From NCBI GenBank assembly GCA_025738555.1, contig JAOVFP010000013.1:3658001-3722000 (forward strand): DNA of 64,000 nt, written 5' to 3'. This document shows, in pieces, positions 10,690 to 22,121 of this stretch. The DNA is from Cyathus striatus (lineage: Eukaryota; Basidiomycota; Agaricomycetes; Agaricales; Nidulariaceae). Positions within the stretch are counted from its first letter, which is position 1. Every line of letters starts with the position of its first letter. The position numbers were made by a program, and so were the translations under genes. Below the pieces are notes generated by a model. The model made no database searches and was not told the origin of the DNA. It worked only from the letters and a program-made list of their open reading frames with translations.

Positions 10690-12049
10690 TCATACCGCTT
10701 CAGAAGGCCTACCTTCATTATTAACACCTCCTCTTGGAGTTGCTCCGCGGCCCCGTCCCCGGGGGAACGCACCTCGTCCCGGGGCCAGTTCCTGCACGGT
10801 GTATGATTCGCCCACGCCCAGTGAATCCACGAGGGGGATATATAATCCCACCGCGCCCCCCGCGTCCTGCATACCCCAGGTTCGGGTTATGCGGATGATC
10901 GCGTCTACCGCCGCTGGAATTCGAGTGGACATGTCCGTTAGTATTTGCCCCTGTTGGTGCTGTCTCACCTTGTGCAGGAGGGGACTGCGGAGTCGACTGC
11001 ACGTTCGAAGCAGAAGTATCAACATTTATGTAATTTGCCGTAGCCGTGTGGTGTGTCCCCCCACGGCCTCGACTCGACCCCCGAGCATGATTTGTATGAG
11101 GCTCTGGGTGGTGTCCAAACCCGCCTTTCACTCCACCGCGTCCGAATCGAATGGACGGCGGTACGAGAGCAAGTGAACTCATGGAGCCTGCAAGCGCATC
11201 AACGCCATCGTCTAAATTTCCCGGGTGGAGGCGAGGTTGTACGCGAGGGGTGGGTTGCTCCTCTGCTTCGTCTTCCTCCAAAACGATAGGTTTCATTTCC
11301 GACTCGTCTGAATCATCTTCCTCGTCACTACTATTATCGTCATTCTCTTCATCTCCTCGTATATCCATCTTGTTTACATCCACTTCCTTTCCTTTTCCTT
11401 TTTCTTCTCGCGGTTTCCATTCCTTCCTGATCATGCTCGCGCCCTCTCCCCAGCGTTTTAAGAGGCCTCCAACGCCTTTGTTGGTTACAGCAAAGAAGTA
11501 CTCTTTAGGGTACCCATGTGCTTGAATTAGATGCAACCTTCGTGCTTTTGGTGTCATGAATAGGCGTGGACAGGTGGGCAAGTGGCACGCGAACTGTTTA
11601 GGACGAATGAGAATGTATATTGGTGTGGCGGAACAAAAAACATTACGATTTTTTCTCCTCGTTCTTTTCGTACAGCAGCCAATGAATCATGGCATTCTGT
11701 CTGATGCTGGAGAAGTGGTATAAACATCAGAGTTTCGACATTATATAATTAACTGACGCACCAGTTCTAGTAACCGCGCATCGGGAAAAACACACCCGCA
11801 CCTTTTCTCCTCACAAACATGAGCATGAAATTTAGCATAATGAGCCTCCAAATCCTTCGTGTTCGCTATTGGTGTCGGACGCTGATTGCACGTCGGTGGA
11901 AGAGAGCACAATAACGGATGCGAAGCACCATGTGATGATCCATTTTCAACTTCAGGCGTTACCCTTGAAACCTTGGACGAGTGCTCTGTGTTTGAAGAGA
12001 CTGAAGACGATTGGGATGGGGTGCGTTGCCGCTTGTGCGCGGCGGACAT
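10690..12049 (-). CDS. ZNF511-like C2H2 zinc-finger protein with RG-rich tail
   Basis: Likely a nuclear zinc-finger protein of the ZNF511 family, whose molecular role is poorly known. Start MSAAHKRQRTPSQS at 12049. Exon 1 encodes a split finger (LEAHYAKFHAHVCEEKRCGCVFPDARLLEL). A small exon gives HQTECHDSLAAVRKERGEKI. The third begins FACHLPTCPRLFMTPKARRLHLIQAHGYPKEYFF, the family's hallmark finger plus tail. An acidic stretch (EENDDNSSDEEDDSDESE) and a Gly/Arg-rich tail follow. In one frame the protein ends ...SNSKRRC at 10721. Shifting one base in the C/G run at 10778-10784 gives the more regular GRGAFPRGRGRGATPRGG tail ending at 10690. I prefer the latter, which implies a single-base frameshift. 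It shares a short divergent promoter with the KH-domain gene. Confidence 0.75.
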
Positions 12050-12315
12050 GGCGGTGAACGCAGATCGGACAACGATGCACAGACTAAAACAGTGCCACTG
12101 CCAGTTCGCTGCCGTGGATCTTGATCTATGGTGTTTGCTTTGGGGGATGTAGGTAAACAATAACCGCCGCTGGGCCGCTAGAATGTTCGGGAGTCGTGAC
12201 TAGATGTGACATGAGCACCTATACTTACCTGGCCACTTCAGTGCCACTCTCTACTTACTAACTTAACACTGTACTTCCATTATCTCCCAAGTGCCACTAC
12301 CGTATACACATTACA
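12050..12315. promoter_or_regulatory. Short divergent promoter between the zinc-finger and KHDC4-like genes
   Basis: A 266-bp spacer separates two divergently transcribed ATGs, so both genes must be driven from it. I see no canonical TATA box that I would commit to. Confidence 0.55.
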
Positions 12316-14046
12316 ATGCGATCCGTGACTCCAGACAACAAATGGAATGAACCTATTAGTTCGCCTTCACCGCACGGGCAGAGGATATCGAGTACATCTG
12401 ATGCTGTTGCCCATGCCACTGCTGTTGCAGCCAGAATTGCAGCTCAGATCGGCAAGGGTACTCTTGGTGAAGGTGACTATGTGAAAAACGTTGATATCAA
12501 CGACGTCAGAAACAGGTATATGTTAACCAAAGGTTCGACACAGGCTCAAGTGCGTCCTTCTGTTTACTATTATCCAGCCCTTCAACTGACCGAGCGAGGG
12601 TACTTACTAGATTCACGAAGAAACTGGAGCATCCGTAAGCACGAAAGGTGTTTGGTATCCTGACAGGAGCAAGGCTACAGAGAAGGATCCTCCGTTATAT
12701 CTCCACATAACGGCCAATTCCAAAGAGCAGTTGGATAATGCGGTTGACAAGATAAATGAGTTGATGTCGATTGAGTTGGGCTCATTGGTTGACGATGGAA
12801 AAGGCAAGAAGGAAAAGGTAGTTATTGTGCCACATGTTGTGTCTCGTTACCTAGCTTTATTTTATAGCGTAAATGGCCAGAGGAGAAGCTGCCCGTCGGC
12901 CTGGAATCTATTCGCAACTTTAACGTCCGCGCAAAGGTCGTCGGCCCTAGTGTATGTGCTTGTGGCATCTCTTTATTATTTCCCTTGCTGACCTATATTC
13001 CAGGGTTCTTTTGTAAAGTATATTCAACAGGAAACCGGGACTCGTGTTCAGATTAAGGGTATAGGATCTGGTTTCATCGACCAAGAGACGGGTCGCGAGA
13101 GCGACGAGCCTCTCTACATACATATCACGTTCGTCCTCGCACCTATCCTATTTATCCTATAATTAACCCTACTACAGTGGACCAGAAGAAGGCCAAGTAG
13201 CACGTGCAAAAGTATTAACGGAAGATCTCTTGCTTGTCGTGCGATCCGAGCATGCAAAGACTCAAGCTCTCGTGCAACAACAACAAATGGAACTGCGTCA
13301 AGCTCAGTTGCAATATGCCGCCTATACTGGCATCATGCCTGTACGTCATTTCCTTCACTCTTCTTGCTGACAACGGCGATTATTATATGCGATGACTCGC
13401 GGTATCCGTTCGTGCGTGGGTTTTGGGGTACATTCCCAATCTTTTACTTCGCTTGTGTGTTGCTTATGGCTAACCTTGAAAAGCTGAAGCGCATAACTTC
13501 CTCGCTGATATATGTCTGTGTATCGAATGCTAATGCGTGACTTGACTAACTTTGCAGGGATACGGAGCTGCCCCGCCTCCAGGTGGTTCACCGCCCCCAC
13601 CCCCTTCCGGAGATCAGCCTCCTCCACCTCTCAATTCCGGTGCATATGATTCCGCACAAGCTGAACAGGTTGGAGTAGGTCCTCCTCCAGTTGGGTCTGA
13701 TCCTGCCAGTCAAGAAGCCTTCGCAGCCTATTGGTAAGTTATATCATCTATGATTTACAATATCGCACCTAATGTTAACAATTTCTGCAGGGCTGCATAC
13801 GGCTATGATGTCAGCTCACCGCAGTTCAAAGAGTGGGCCGCTTCACAAGCAGCTCAATATACTCAGGTCTTCGCAAATTACTTCGCTGCAGGTGCCACTC
13901 CTGCCGCTGGTGCGACACCCACTCCCCCCGCTCCTTCCGGGGAAGCTCCTCCCCCTCCCCTCCCCCTCCCCCTGCATGATTTAATTTTCTGCTTCATGCT
14001 GATGTTTTTGATAGCTGAAGGTGGTGTTCTGTATCTAAGATTTTGA
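12316..14046 (+). CDS. KHDC4 (BLOM7)-like KH-domain RNA-binding protein
   Basis: A nuclear RNA-binding protein of the KHDC4/BLOM7 family, associated with pre-mRNA splicing in animals. Exons joined by eye: MRSVTPDNKWNE...GSTQAQ, then IHEETGASVSTKGVWYPDRS, then RKWPEEKLPVGLESIRNFNV, GSFVKYIQQETGTRVQIKG and so on. The first KH region is RNRYMLTKGSTQAQ to DKINELM, and the second is VRAKVVGPSGSFVKYIQQETG to LTEDLLL. After QQQQMELRQAQLQYAAYTGIMPGYG comes a Pro-rich tail with PPPP clusters and an aromatic repeat (FAAYWAAYGYD, QYTQVFANYFA). The open frame runs to 14046, but one base added in the C-rich tract at about 13945-13975 would end the protein as ...PPPPPA at the TGA near 13978. That matches the Pro-rich style better, so the last 20 or so residues are doubtful. 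Confidence 0.85.
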
Positions 14047-14473
14047 ACGATTTTCTTGCTGGTTTCGGGTAACGATATGTATTTATATGTTGGATTGTGT
14101 GGTGTTTTATGATGGAATGGAAGCTTTTCCTTACGAGAAAAGGAAGGATCAGAGAATGTCGTAACCAATGGCCATGAAGATTATTCAGGAACTGTCTGAA
14201 ACTCGTGTTTTGACTTGCAAAGATAATAAAATATATAGCATTGGAAGGAAAAAGATTAGCTCGCAAATAATTAAGAGAGAATGAACGGCTGGATGGTGTA
14301 GTTAGTATGCTTTGCATCCATTCGTTGAAAAATAAGTACCGAAACATTTCGAGAACAAACTACGTATGTAATCATATAGACAAAAAGGTACTGGCACACA
14401 GGAAGGCATTAAACAGTCCTTTGACAAAAGAAATCCTTCTCTTCCTTCTTCATCCTCAACATCCTTCCAGCAC
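14047..14473. other. Convergent 3' intergenic region
   Basis: AT-rich spacer between two converging genes (KHDC4-like and PP2A subunit A). No supportable feature beyond the expected 3' UTRs. Confidence 0.4.
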
Positions 14474-16635
14474 TTAAGCACTGGAAGCCACCTTCGACAA
14501 TGCCCGGGATGCGAAATATCGTACATCGGCATCGAGGTCGTTCTTTTGGTGTTCAAGAGCGGGCATAACCCATTCCTGAATAAATGCCCGTCCTTGCGGT
14601 GTGCTGCCGAACGAAACGGCCATCACTTCAAGGGACTTTGCGACGTTGAAGCGGATGTTGGGGATGGGGTCTTTGGCGAGTTCGAGGAGGGGGGTGATCA
14701 CTTCAGATTGGAGGATTTCTAAGGTGAGTGAGGGGGCGATGGTCTAAATATGAAATGTAAGTTAATAATAGATAAGCAATATAGCATAACGCACTGTGAT
14801 GGCTTGAACAGTGGTCATGCGGAAGAGATAGTTGGGATGAGCACCCATGCCCATTACTTTGGGGACAATGGCAACCTTGGCCCAGTCAACACCGAATACC
14901 TCTGTCAGTTTCTTCAAATTAACGGTAGCTGCCTCTCGGATACTGTACACGGTATCCCCAAGCCATGACATGCAGAGGTTGCCAAGTTGCTCGTCGAAGA
15001 ATGGTCTTCCGAGTTGCTTGGCCAGGAGGGGCACGTACTCGATGATAGCTTGCCTTACTCGCCATGATTTGTCTTCTGCGAGCTCGACAATGGCGGGAAG
15101 CAGACTATCAGAAAGGAGGTCAACACCAATGACTGCATTAATGTTAGTAACGCAGGATCGAAGTATAAATAAAACACACACCTTTGTTGATAGTCTCAAG
15201 CTTACTAATAATGTTGAGTCTGACTTCAGGGAAATCATCCTTCAACAAATGCAAGAACAGCGGATGCAGATGTTCAACGGTGGCATCGCGTCCTAACAGA
15301 GGAGCTAATCCACTTATTTGATTGGCCAAAGCAGCGCGGACATGCTGTGATGTATCCTGCGACAGATCGCGGACGCAAGGCACGATCCGAGCTAGAATAA
15401 CTTCCTTATCCAACAAAGCCGAGAAACCTGTTCATGGACATGAAACTTCGTCGGGGGAAGAATATAAGAAGTGGAACCGACCTGGGATTTGACTTGCAGC
15501 GGCGGTTCGCACTTCGGCTTCGTTATCCTTCAACAGTTGTACGTATTGCCCGATGAGCTCCTCTCGCACAATCTCGACACCCACTGCTTCCGCAAGCTTT
15601 GAAAAGTCAGTACATTGTTTATAATGGTATCAGATGAGTAGGCGCACTTCATTGAAGTGGCTCGCAGCCATATATCGAACCCTCCAGCTCTTGTCCCCGA
15701 TGCTTTGCTTCATCTGCTTGAGCAGATGCTCCTTAACTTCGGGTGCGGACAGCCGTTTTGCAAGGACAATAAGATCTTCAACGGTAAGTAGGCGTACGGA
15801 ATCTTGATCGTCCGACTGAAGTCTGCGATAGACGGGAAGACCATCCGACAAAATGTGTGGCTGGGCATAGTGAGCCAAAAGGGGCTTTGAAAGAATTGTA
15901 AACGTCAGACGCTCTCCTAATAGCAAAAAATAGAACAAAACGTACACCAAGCCATTTAGCAGCCGCACGTCGAACCATGGGTGTATCGTCTGATCCCAAA
16001 GCTGCGAAGCCTTTGCGAAGGTCATCTTGAATGGGAGTAGATACCTTTGCATAGACTGCGGAGTAAAGTGCAGCGGAAGAGGTTCGGGAAGTGAACCATT
16101 CTCCTTGTGAGAGGCGTTTCAGAAGGGGGATGTAATGTTTTTCGATTTGTTCTTGAGAGAGAACGACAGCGACTTTGGTTATTGATTCTGCTGCCTAACA
16201 GACCACATATCTATGAATTTTGTAGGGCTCGTGGCAAAATACGCCACATACCTTATCGCGCACGAGGGTCTCTTCCACTGCGGAGAGATTCTCAAGGGGT
16301 CCCAGGAGGACATCAGCGTATTCAGGGCCACCGATGTACTGCTCGAAATTCTTGCCGAGCTCCTCTGCTAAGGCAAGGAGGACCTCGTCTTCATCATCGA
16401 CGGAGTCTCGAAGGAAAGGGATGAGTTCTTCGCGTGCACGATCAGGGCCCAGGGCTAATGCTATTGTTGAGATGCTGTGGATGGCGTTGAGGCGTAACTG
16501 GACATCTTCAGAACGGAGTTCATCCATGAGCACCGCGATGGGTGCAATCTAGGGAATGCGGTGATGCATGGTTAATGAAAAGGAGAAGAGAAGTCAAAAA
16601 AGACGAACATCGTCTAGATTGAATCCTTGGTCCAT
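14474..16635 (-). CDS. tpd3: Protein phosphatase 2A scaffold (A) subunit, HEAT-repeat protein
   Basis: Structural A subunit of PP2A (PR65, yeast Tpd3), which bridges the catalytic C subunit and regulatory B subunits in cytoplasm and nucleus. The first exon is tiny: MDQGFNLDD from 16635, then an intron, then [39 protein letters not shown]. The rest is a run of HEAT repeats of about 39 residues: [49 protein letters not shown]-type turns such as [15 protein letters not shown] and [21 protein letters not shown], then [26 protein letters not shown]. The C-terminus is [19 protein letters not shown]. Length of about 590 aa over at least seven exons matches the family. No break was seen. Confidence is high. 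Confidence 0.92.
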
Positions 16636-16955
16636 GGTGTAGTTATCTGGAAGCGACAAGACCTTCTTTATGCGGAGACTATCTGTTCAAAAGTGGAGAA
16701 AAGAAAGAGCAAGAAGGGGGAGAAAATATATTGTTGGCCCTGGGTATAAATGGGACGAGATAGATGAAGTAGCAGTGAGACTCGTCGATTTCGGTTGATT
16801 GCAAGTGATTGAAAGGAGTCTGACCAGACGCCCGCTTGCTCCTCTTGCGGCTTTCTAAATCAAGTAGCTTTGCACGTGTTGCCTAAAATACATCGTCTCT
16901 TCAACTTGAACAACTTATTCTACAACTATCTTAATAACAGCTTATATATCCCATC
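16636..16955. promoter_or_regulatory. Upstream region of the PP2A A subunit gene
   Basis: A 320-bp spacer upstream of the PP2A A gene and downstream of the four-TM gene. No feature beyond a presumed promoter and 3' UTR. Confidence 0.4.
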
Positions 16956-17606
16956 TCATTCATCCTTCCGCTCTTGCCCAACAGCACTTGGTTCTCTAAG
17001 CAATTATAATCAGCTATTCTCAATCCAACATCAAACAGAGGAGCACTCACGGCCTAGCTGCATTCGACTGTGCGATAGCAGAAGACGCATCTCCCAGCGA
17101 CCTCTGCATGTAACCAATGCCCTTCTTAGCCAGCTCCTGCAGGTTGTTGACACCATTATCGTTCAACCTTGAAATTACGCTCCGAACAGCAATATACGAC
17201 GACAAGAACGCCTCCAGCATAAGGAAGGTCAACCCCATAAATGAGGCATTGCTATGCTTTATGGACATGAACACTATTCTGCTGATCCATGTTCCTATCC
17301 AGAGGGACGCAAGAATTACGGAAAGCCCAGTTCCAATGTTTGAAGAGGGTGATATACTAATGGACCGGGCAATGAACAATGTTTTCTCCCCTGCTGATCA
17401 TCGTCCGTTGTTATCTTGATTTTGAATGGCCTATTCTGCGCCACGCTGAGCACAAAGGCATGGTAAACCAAGGTAAGCGTATATGCTATGATGGTGACGA
17501 TGTGGAAAGGGAATGCACGTCTAATGATTGGCAGAGTGTATGCAAAGGAGATATTTGCGAGATAAATAGAAGCATGTAGGAGGGCATTTGAAGGTTGGTA
17601 CGACAT
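16956..17606 (-). pseudogene. Four-TM membrane protein, copy 1, interrupted by a single-base frameshift
   Basis: Unknown family, closely related to the intact copy at 18.2-18.9 kb. From 17606 it reads MSYQPSNALLHASIYLANISFAYTLPII, then FPFHIVTIIAYTLTLVYHAFVL and TTDDDQQG. The frame then breaks at a run of four Gs (minus strand; 17388-17391). One extra base restores the alignment and continues as LFIARSISISPSSN, TGLSVILASLWIGTWISRIVFM and SFMGLTFLMLEAFLSSYIAVRSVISRL. An intron at 16996-17050 (GTGAGT...CTTAG), in the same place as in copy 2, leads to a last exon ending GQERKDE. Four hydrophobic segments predict an integral membrane protein. It may be a recent pseudogene or a functional gene with an assembly error. 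Confidence 0.7.
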
Positions 17607-18216
17607 TTTGAAAGGTAGATGCTGTCTGGCTGTTGAAACCAAGTGCTATGCCATCTTTATATGTATATCACAAAAGCTACCAGCTCGATGCAGCATAACA
17701 AACGATAGCAACACATGTCCTGGTCTTGGTTACCATCTGGCATCAGTTGTGGTCGTAAACGTATACCGTACGTGTCCGCAGTAAGTGCTACGTTCATATT
17801 CTTACTGCGGTGTAAAGTAATCACTCGAAATTGGATAATAATCATGCTGCTGTGTCCTGACACTTGCATGAATGTTCACGAACTGTGTCATCAGGGTCGT
17901 ATCCGTCCTAGTGCTGGTGATTGCTCGGAAGTTGGGACTAAATTGAAAAGGCAGCAACACTACTCAGCAGTCAGCATCAAATAAATACAATTTGTTTACA
18001 ATATCCTCCACTTCTAGTCGTCTGAGTCTAACACACTTTAAATAGGGTCTTTTCTATGAAACCTACTTTCATGCGACGTAACAGACGCGCAAGACTCAAT
18101 CTGGATCTGACGCATAGGAAACTCGAGCTCTTGGAAAACTCCAGTCAATATTTTATTTGAAGTGACCTTTAGTCTATATCTAGTCTTAATTACGATATAT
18201 GCAACTCCTAGGGCTC
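17607..18216. other. Spacer between the tandem four-TM genes
   Basis: About 600 bp between two same-strand paralogues. It holds the promoter of copy 1 and the 3' UTR of copy 2. No other feature seen. Confidence 0.4.
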
Positions 18217-18928
18217 TCAGTCATCCTTGCGCTCTTTACTGACAACCGTGCTGGGTCCTTTGCGCTCATGGGAAGTTCTAAGGACAGGTATTTATCAGAA
18301 ATCTTCACAAATTTATACGGAACGACACTTACGCTCCAATATTATCTGGCTTTACGATCGCTTCAGGAAAAGGCGTCACCGCCGTTTGCAACTGACCAAA
18401 GCGCATAAAAATATCATCAATGCCCTTCTTAGTCGCCATTTGCAGGTCCCCAAAGGTCCCCTTGGAACCATTATTCTTCAGCTTGGAAATAACGCTCTGA
18501 ACCGCGATATACACTGCCACCGATCCCTGCAGCATAAGGAAAAGCAATCCCGTAAACGTGGCGTTGGAGTATAGTATAATCATGAACACAATTCTGCTGA
18601 TCCATGCCCCTGTCCAGAGAACTGCAAGGAATAGTGACAATATGATTCCGATCCAGGAAGAAGGTGATATGCTGGTAGAATGGACACTGAACACCGGCGT
18701 TTCCTCCTCCGGGTCATCGTCCATTACTATCTTGATCGTGAATGACTTATTTTCTAACTTCCCCATCCAGAGTATAAATGTGTGAAAGACCACGGTAAGG
18801 CCATACGCGACAATGGTAACGATGTGGAAGGGGAATGCTTGTCCGATAATAGGCAGGGTATATGCAAAGGAGAGGTTGGTGAGAATGATAGAGGCGTGTA
18901 AAAGGATATTTGAAGGAAAGTAGGACAT
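18217..18928 (-). CDS. Four-TM membrane protein, copy 2 (intact)
   Basis: The family is not recognised. Start MSYFPSNILLHASIILTNLS at 18928. There are four hydrophobic segments: residues around 8-26 (HASIILTNLSFAYTLPII), 32-53 (HIVTIVAYGLTVVFHTFILW), 84-110 (WIGIILSLFLAVLWTGAWISRIVFM) and 115-140 (FTGLLFLMLQGSVAVYIAVQSV). An acidic loop (DDDPEEE) lies between segments two and three. The open frame stops at 18329, but GTAAGT at 18332 pairs with CCTTAG ending at 18278 (55-bp intron). The spliced tail then ends SKERKDD, matching ERKDE in copy 1. The shared intron and tail show tandem duplication and support the splice. Both copies are short, about 215 aa. Confidence 0.75.
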
Positions 18929-19687
18929 CGTTCTCTAGAAGTTGGGAATAGTGATGTTAACTGATTTTTCGAAAGTTATCCTGCCTACAGTTTATTTATA
19001 TCGCAAAAGGTGTATGTCAGTAGTGTCTCAAAACGTGTTCGTTCGTGTCCGCAGTAATTTACATCGTCAATGAAATTTACAATAATCAAAGCAAAACCTG
19101 TGCTCTTTGTCTTTGAAGGCTTGTTATCGCCGTGCAAATGAGTCCAGGCTTGAGATGCTGATGATGATCAACGGCATCTTGAACGTGGCATACGTGTTCA
19201 TTCGTGCATAAATGAAACTAATGTAAATTTGACATCTACGTTCAGCAGATCACAGGGTATACAAGCGATAATAAAACACAATCCACACCAGGTATTGCAT
19301 CCATTTCGACCAAGAAAAAAGGGTAAAAAGAGAAAGAAAAGTAAAGCATAAGGATAAATCCTAATGAAACCATCATTTGAAATTAGTAAGTTTCAATGCG
19401 GAATTCAATTTACTATAGGAGGCCAGCCACCTAGAACGTGAATAAGGGTGGGAAGCCAGCCAACAAAGCAATATGTTATCACATAATTTTCAGAAGTAGG
19501 TATCCAACGAGAAAACGAGAACATCGAAGGGCAAGAAACCAGTTCCAGCGGTGTATGTGTTATAGGCAAGAAAAGTACAACCAAACACTGTCAATGGAAT
19601 GGTATCTTTCCCTTCCAGGGAGTTATTTATCTCCATACCCGAAACTTACTTTCAAGTTAAGGGTACAGGGAACGAGAATAAGAGGGT
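18929..19687. other. Intergenic region
   Basis: About 760 bp between the four-TM copy 2 promoter and the 3' end of the S/T-rich membrane protein gene. AT-rich, with no supportable gene. Confidence 0.4.
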
Positions 19688-22121
19688 TTACATGCCTCCA
19701 TAGGCATCATCGGGGTCGTATACTGTCTCCGGTCTCTTCGGTTGCTCGAGAGTACTGTACACCGTGGCGACATTGCTCAACTTGGACGGGGTAGATGCAC
19801 TTGCACTGGTGTCAAATGATCCATTCACCGGGGGCGTAGGCATCCCGAAACTCGATGCTAAAGGACTAGGCGTAGTGGGGAACCTCGAGTCTGCAAACAA
19901 AGTCCGCCCTCCCGTTCCAATCGTCGTCACACCACTAGGGAATGCACTCCCAATGGGGCTGCTCCTACCAAAAGAGCCATTATACGAAGCAACGGATACT
20001 CGAGACTCGATCTGGATTTCGGGAAGCGTGGGCGGCGTCGAGTCAACACGGAACTTAGAGTTATAGGCTGCCACGGGGGACGGGGGCACAGGGAACTCGA
20101 GCTCTTGCGAAATTTCTTGTGAGATAGAGTCAGAGGAGACGGGCCGGACAGCCATATCTTTGCGAGGGGTGGGCATTGTGTTTCTGGGATCAGCGAATGG
20201 CGATTCGTCATAGTCCTTCGATGGGACAGGGGGCAGGTCCCTATCAGGATCGGCAGCACTTGTGCGCATGATTTCTTCTTCTACAGCTGGGCTATCCAGA
20301 CCCTTTGGCGGCTCGGCATTGAGTTTCCTCGATATCTCAGCATATTGCGCTGCTTGGTACGGCGATACGCTAGAGCGCGTGAGGTCGACGTAGTCCGTCA
20401 TGGATGTATCTGACCCCGAGGGAGTAGGTGGAACAGGAATACCACTGGGGGGCGGAGGACTTGCAGGGGCTTGTGGAGTGGGTATAGCATTGACGGGTCG
20501 AGCTTCGAAGACTTGACGTACGGCAGCGGGGTAGAATGACAATGCCGCAGCCGAAATTCCAGCTGTAGCAGAACCCGCGCCGATACCCGCAGAACCAGAA
20601 AGCTGTCTGCTAAGTTGCGACGAAGCTCCATAGGAAGGCTGCCTGTTCAACGCATTTCCATTTCCGTACTCACCGTATGAGTTGTACCCATTGTTGTATG
20701 AATCTTGTCTGGCAAGAGACGCTCCGTGGCTCGGCTGTCTGGTCAACACGGGAGCATTAACCGGCTCCCCGCGCTCGTTATACATTACCGCCGACACAGG
20801 TGACCCCACAGGGGAGAACGGAGACTGATTTGCATACGCTGACGGCGGGAACAATGGGTCCGCGGAGGCAGGCCCATAACCAGGCGACGTGTTACCATAG
20901 TTGGCATTCATAACCTGTCCAGGCGTAAACGAAGGGTATGCCCCGTCGCCCCTGTTCATTCCGTAGTTCATTGCTGGATCATCAGGATACGCAGGAGCAG
21001 AAGCACCGTACTGGGTACCAAATGTAGGGGCAGGAGAGTTGCTGTTCATCTGGCGCCGCTCAATCATGGTCGGTGGGCGAGGATTATAGCCGCGGGCGAT
21101 AGTGTCTTCATGAGTAGGAGGATCATTGATGATCATCGCTGAGCGCCGGAAGTCGGTGGGATCAAAGGCGCCGGAATCGTCTCTCTTTCGCCTTGAGCGG
21201 CGCTATAGTCGGTGATAGTTTGCATCAGTGATTTCGTAGGAAGCAAACAGACGTACGATGAAGAAGGCGATTGCGAGCCCAACAGCTGCAACAGCGACGA
21301 CACCAGCTCCAATTCCACCAACGACAGCTCCGGTACTTACACTATTGTCATCTGCGGTATCATTAGCTGCGCTAGTGCTGCTTGCGCTGGCAGAGGAGGT
21401 TAAAGACAGGGAGCGGGTACTGGTTTGGAAGAAGGTAGAGGTTTGGATGACTTCACTTGCCGTCGGAGATGAGGTGACAAACTAAGGCAAATGGGTTATG
21501 ATCAAAGATAGACAATAAAAGGATGTTACGTACTAGTTTGGTGGATGTGGTGGATGGCGTGGATGGCGTGCTTGAGCTTGATGTGGTGGTCACAGGAGGC
21601 AAGGTTGAGCTGGTCAGTACAGAGGTGCTGGTGGGGGTTGTTGAGGGTATAACAATGACCGTAGCGGTAGAGGTGGACTGAGTATCGGTAGGTATAATAG
21701 GGATTACGAGCGGCTGCGTTTCTTCGGTGGTAGAGGTAGGAACTGGAGTCGAGGCTAGATTAAGTGTTAGCAAGTCCCGAAGAGAATAAAGAAAGTAAAA
21801 ACGCGTGGATTCGACAGAGCCGCTCTAAACACTATCCTGTGTCTTCTTTACCTAACGTCCGCGGACTCTGCCACGAAGACAAGAAAGGTGAAAAATGGCA
21901 GAGCACTCACAGGTAGTGGTCTGAGCGTCGCCCAAGGTGATTGAAAAGCCATCAGGGAGAGTGAGGACGTTGGAGTCGTCAATGGTGACTCCACCGTAGA
22001 TGGCAGTGGGGCTGTATCTCGGGTGGAGATGGACGTTAGTGGGGGATTGGTCTTGGTCTTGGACTACTCTGCGGCGATTGGAAACAGCGTGTCTGCGGTG
22101 TGCAGCATTGTGGGCAGTCAT
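19688..22121 (-). CDS. Ser/Thr-rich single-pass membrane protein (possible wall-sensor-like)
   Basis: A specific family is not recognised. Exon 1 from 22121 (MTAHNAAHRRHAVSNRRRVV) gives a basic N-terminus and a segment with GGVTIDDSNVLTLPDGFSITLG. Exon 2 is a mucin-like Ser/Thr/Pro stretch (STTPTSTSVLTSSTLPPVTT). A following exon has more Ser/Thr, then a single TM helix (GAVVGGIGAGVVAVAAVGLAIAFFI) and, after an intron, a stop-transfer cluster RRSRRKRDD. The last exon is a cytoplasmic-type tail of about 480 residues rich in Pro/Ser/Tyr/Asn (YNNGYNSYGEYGNGN). This layout resembles fungal Mid2-type wall sensors, but no cleavable signal peptide is obvious from the chosen start. An in-frame upstream ATG at 22241 adds a hydrophobic leader but lies in a pyrimidine-rich, UTR-like stretch. 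The sensor role is inference. Confidence 0.75.
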
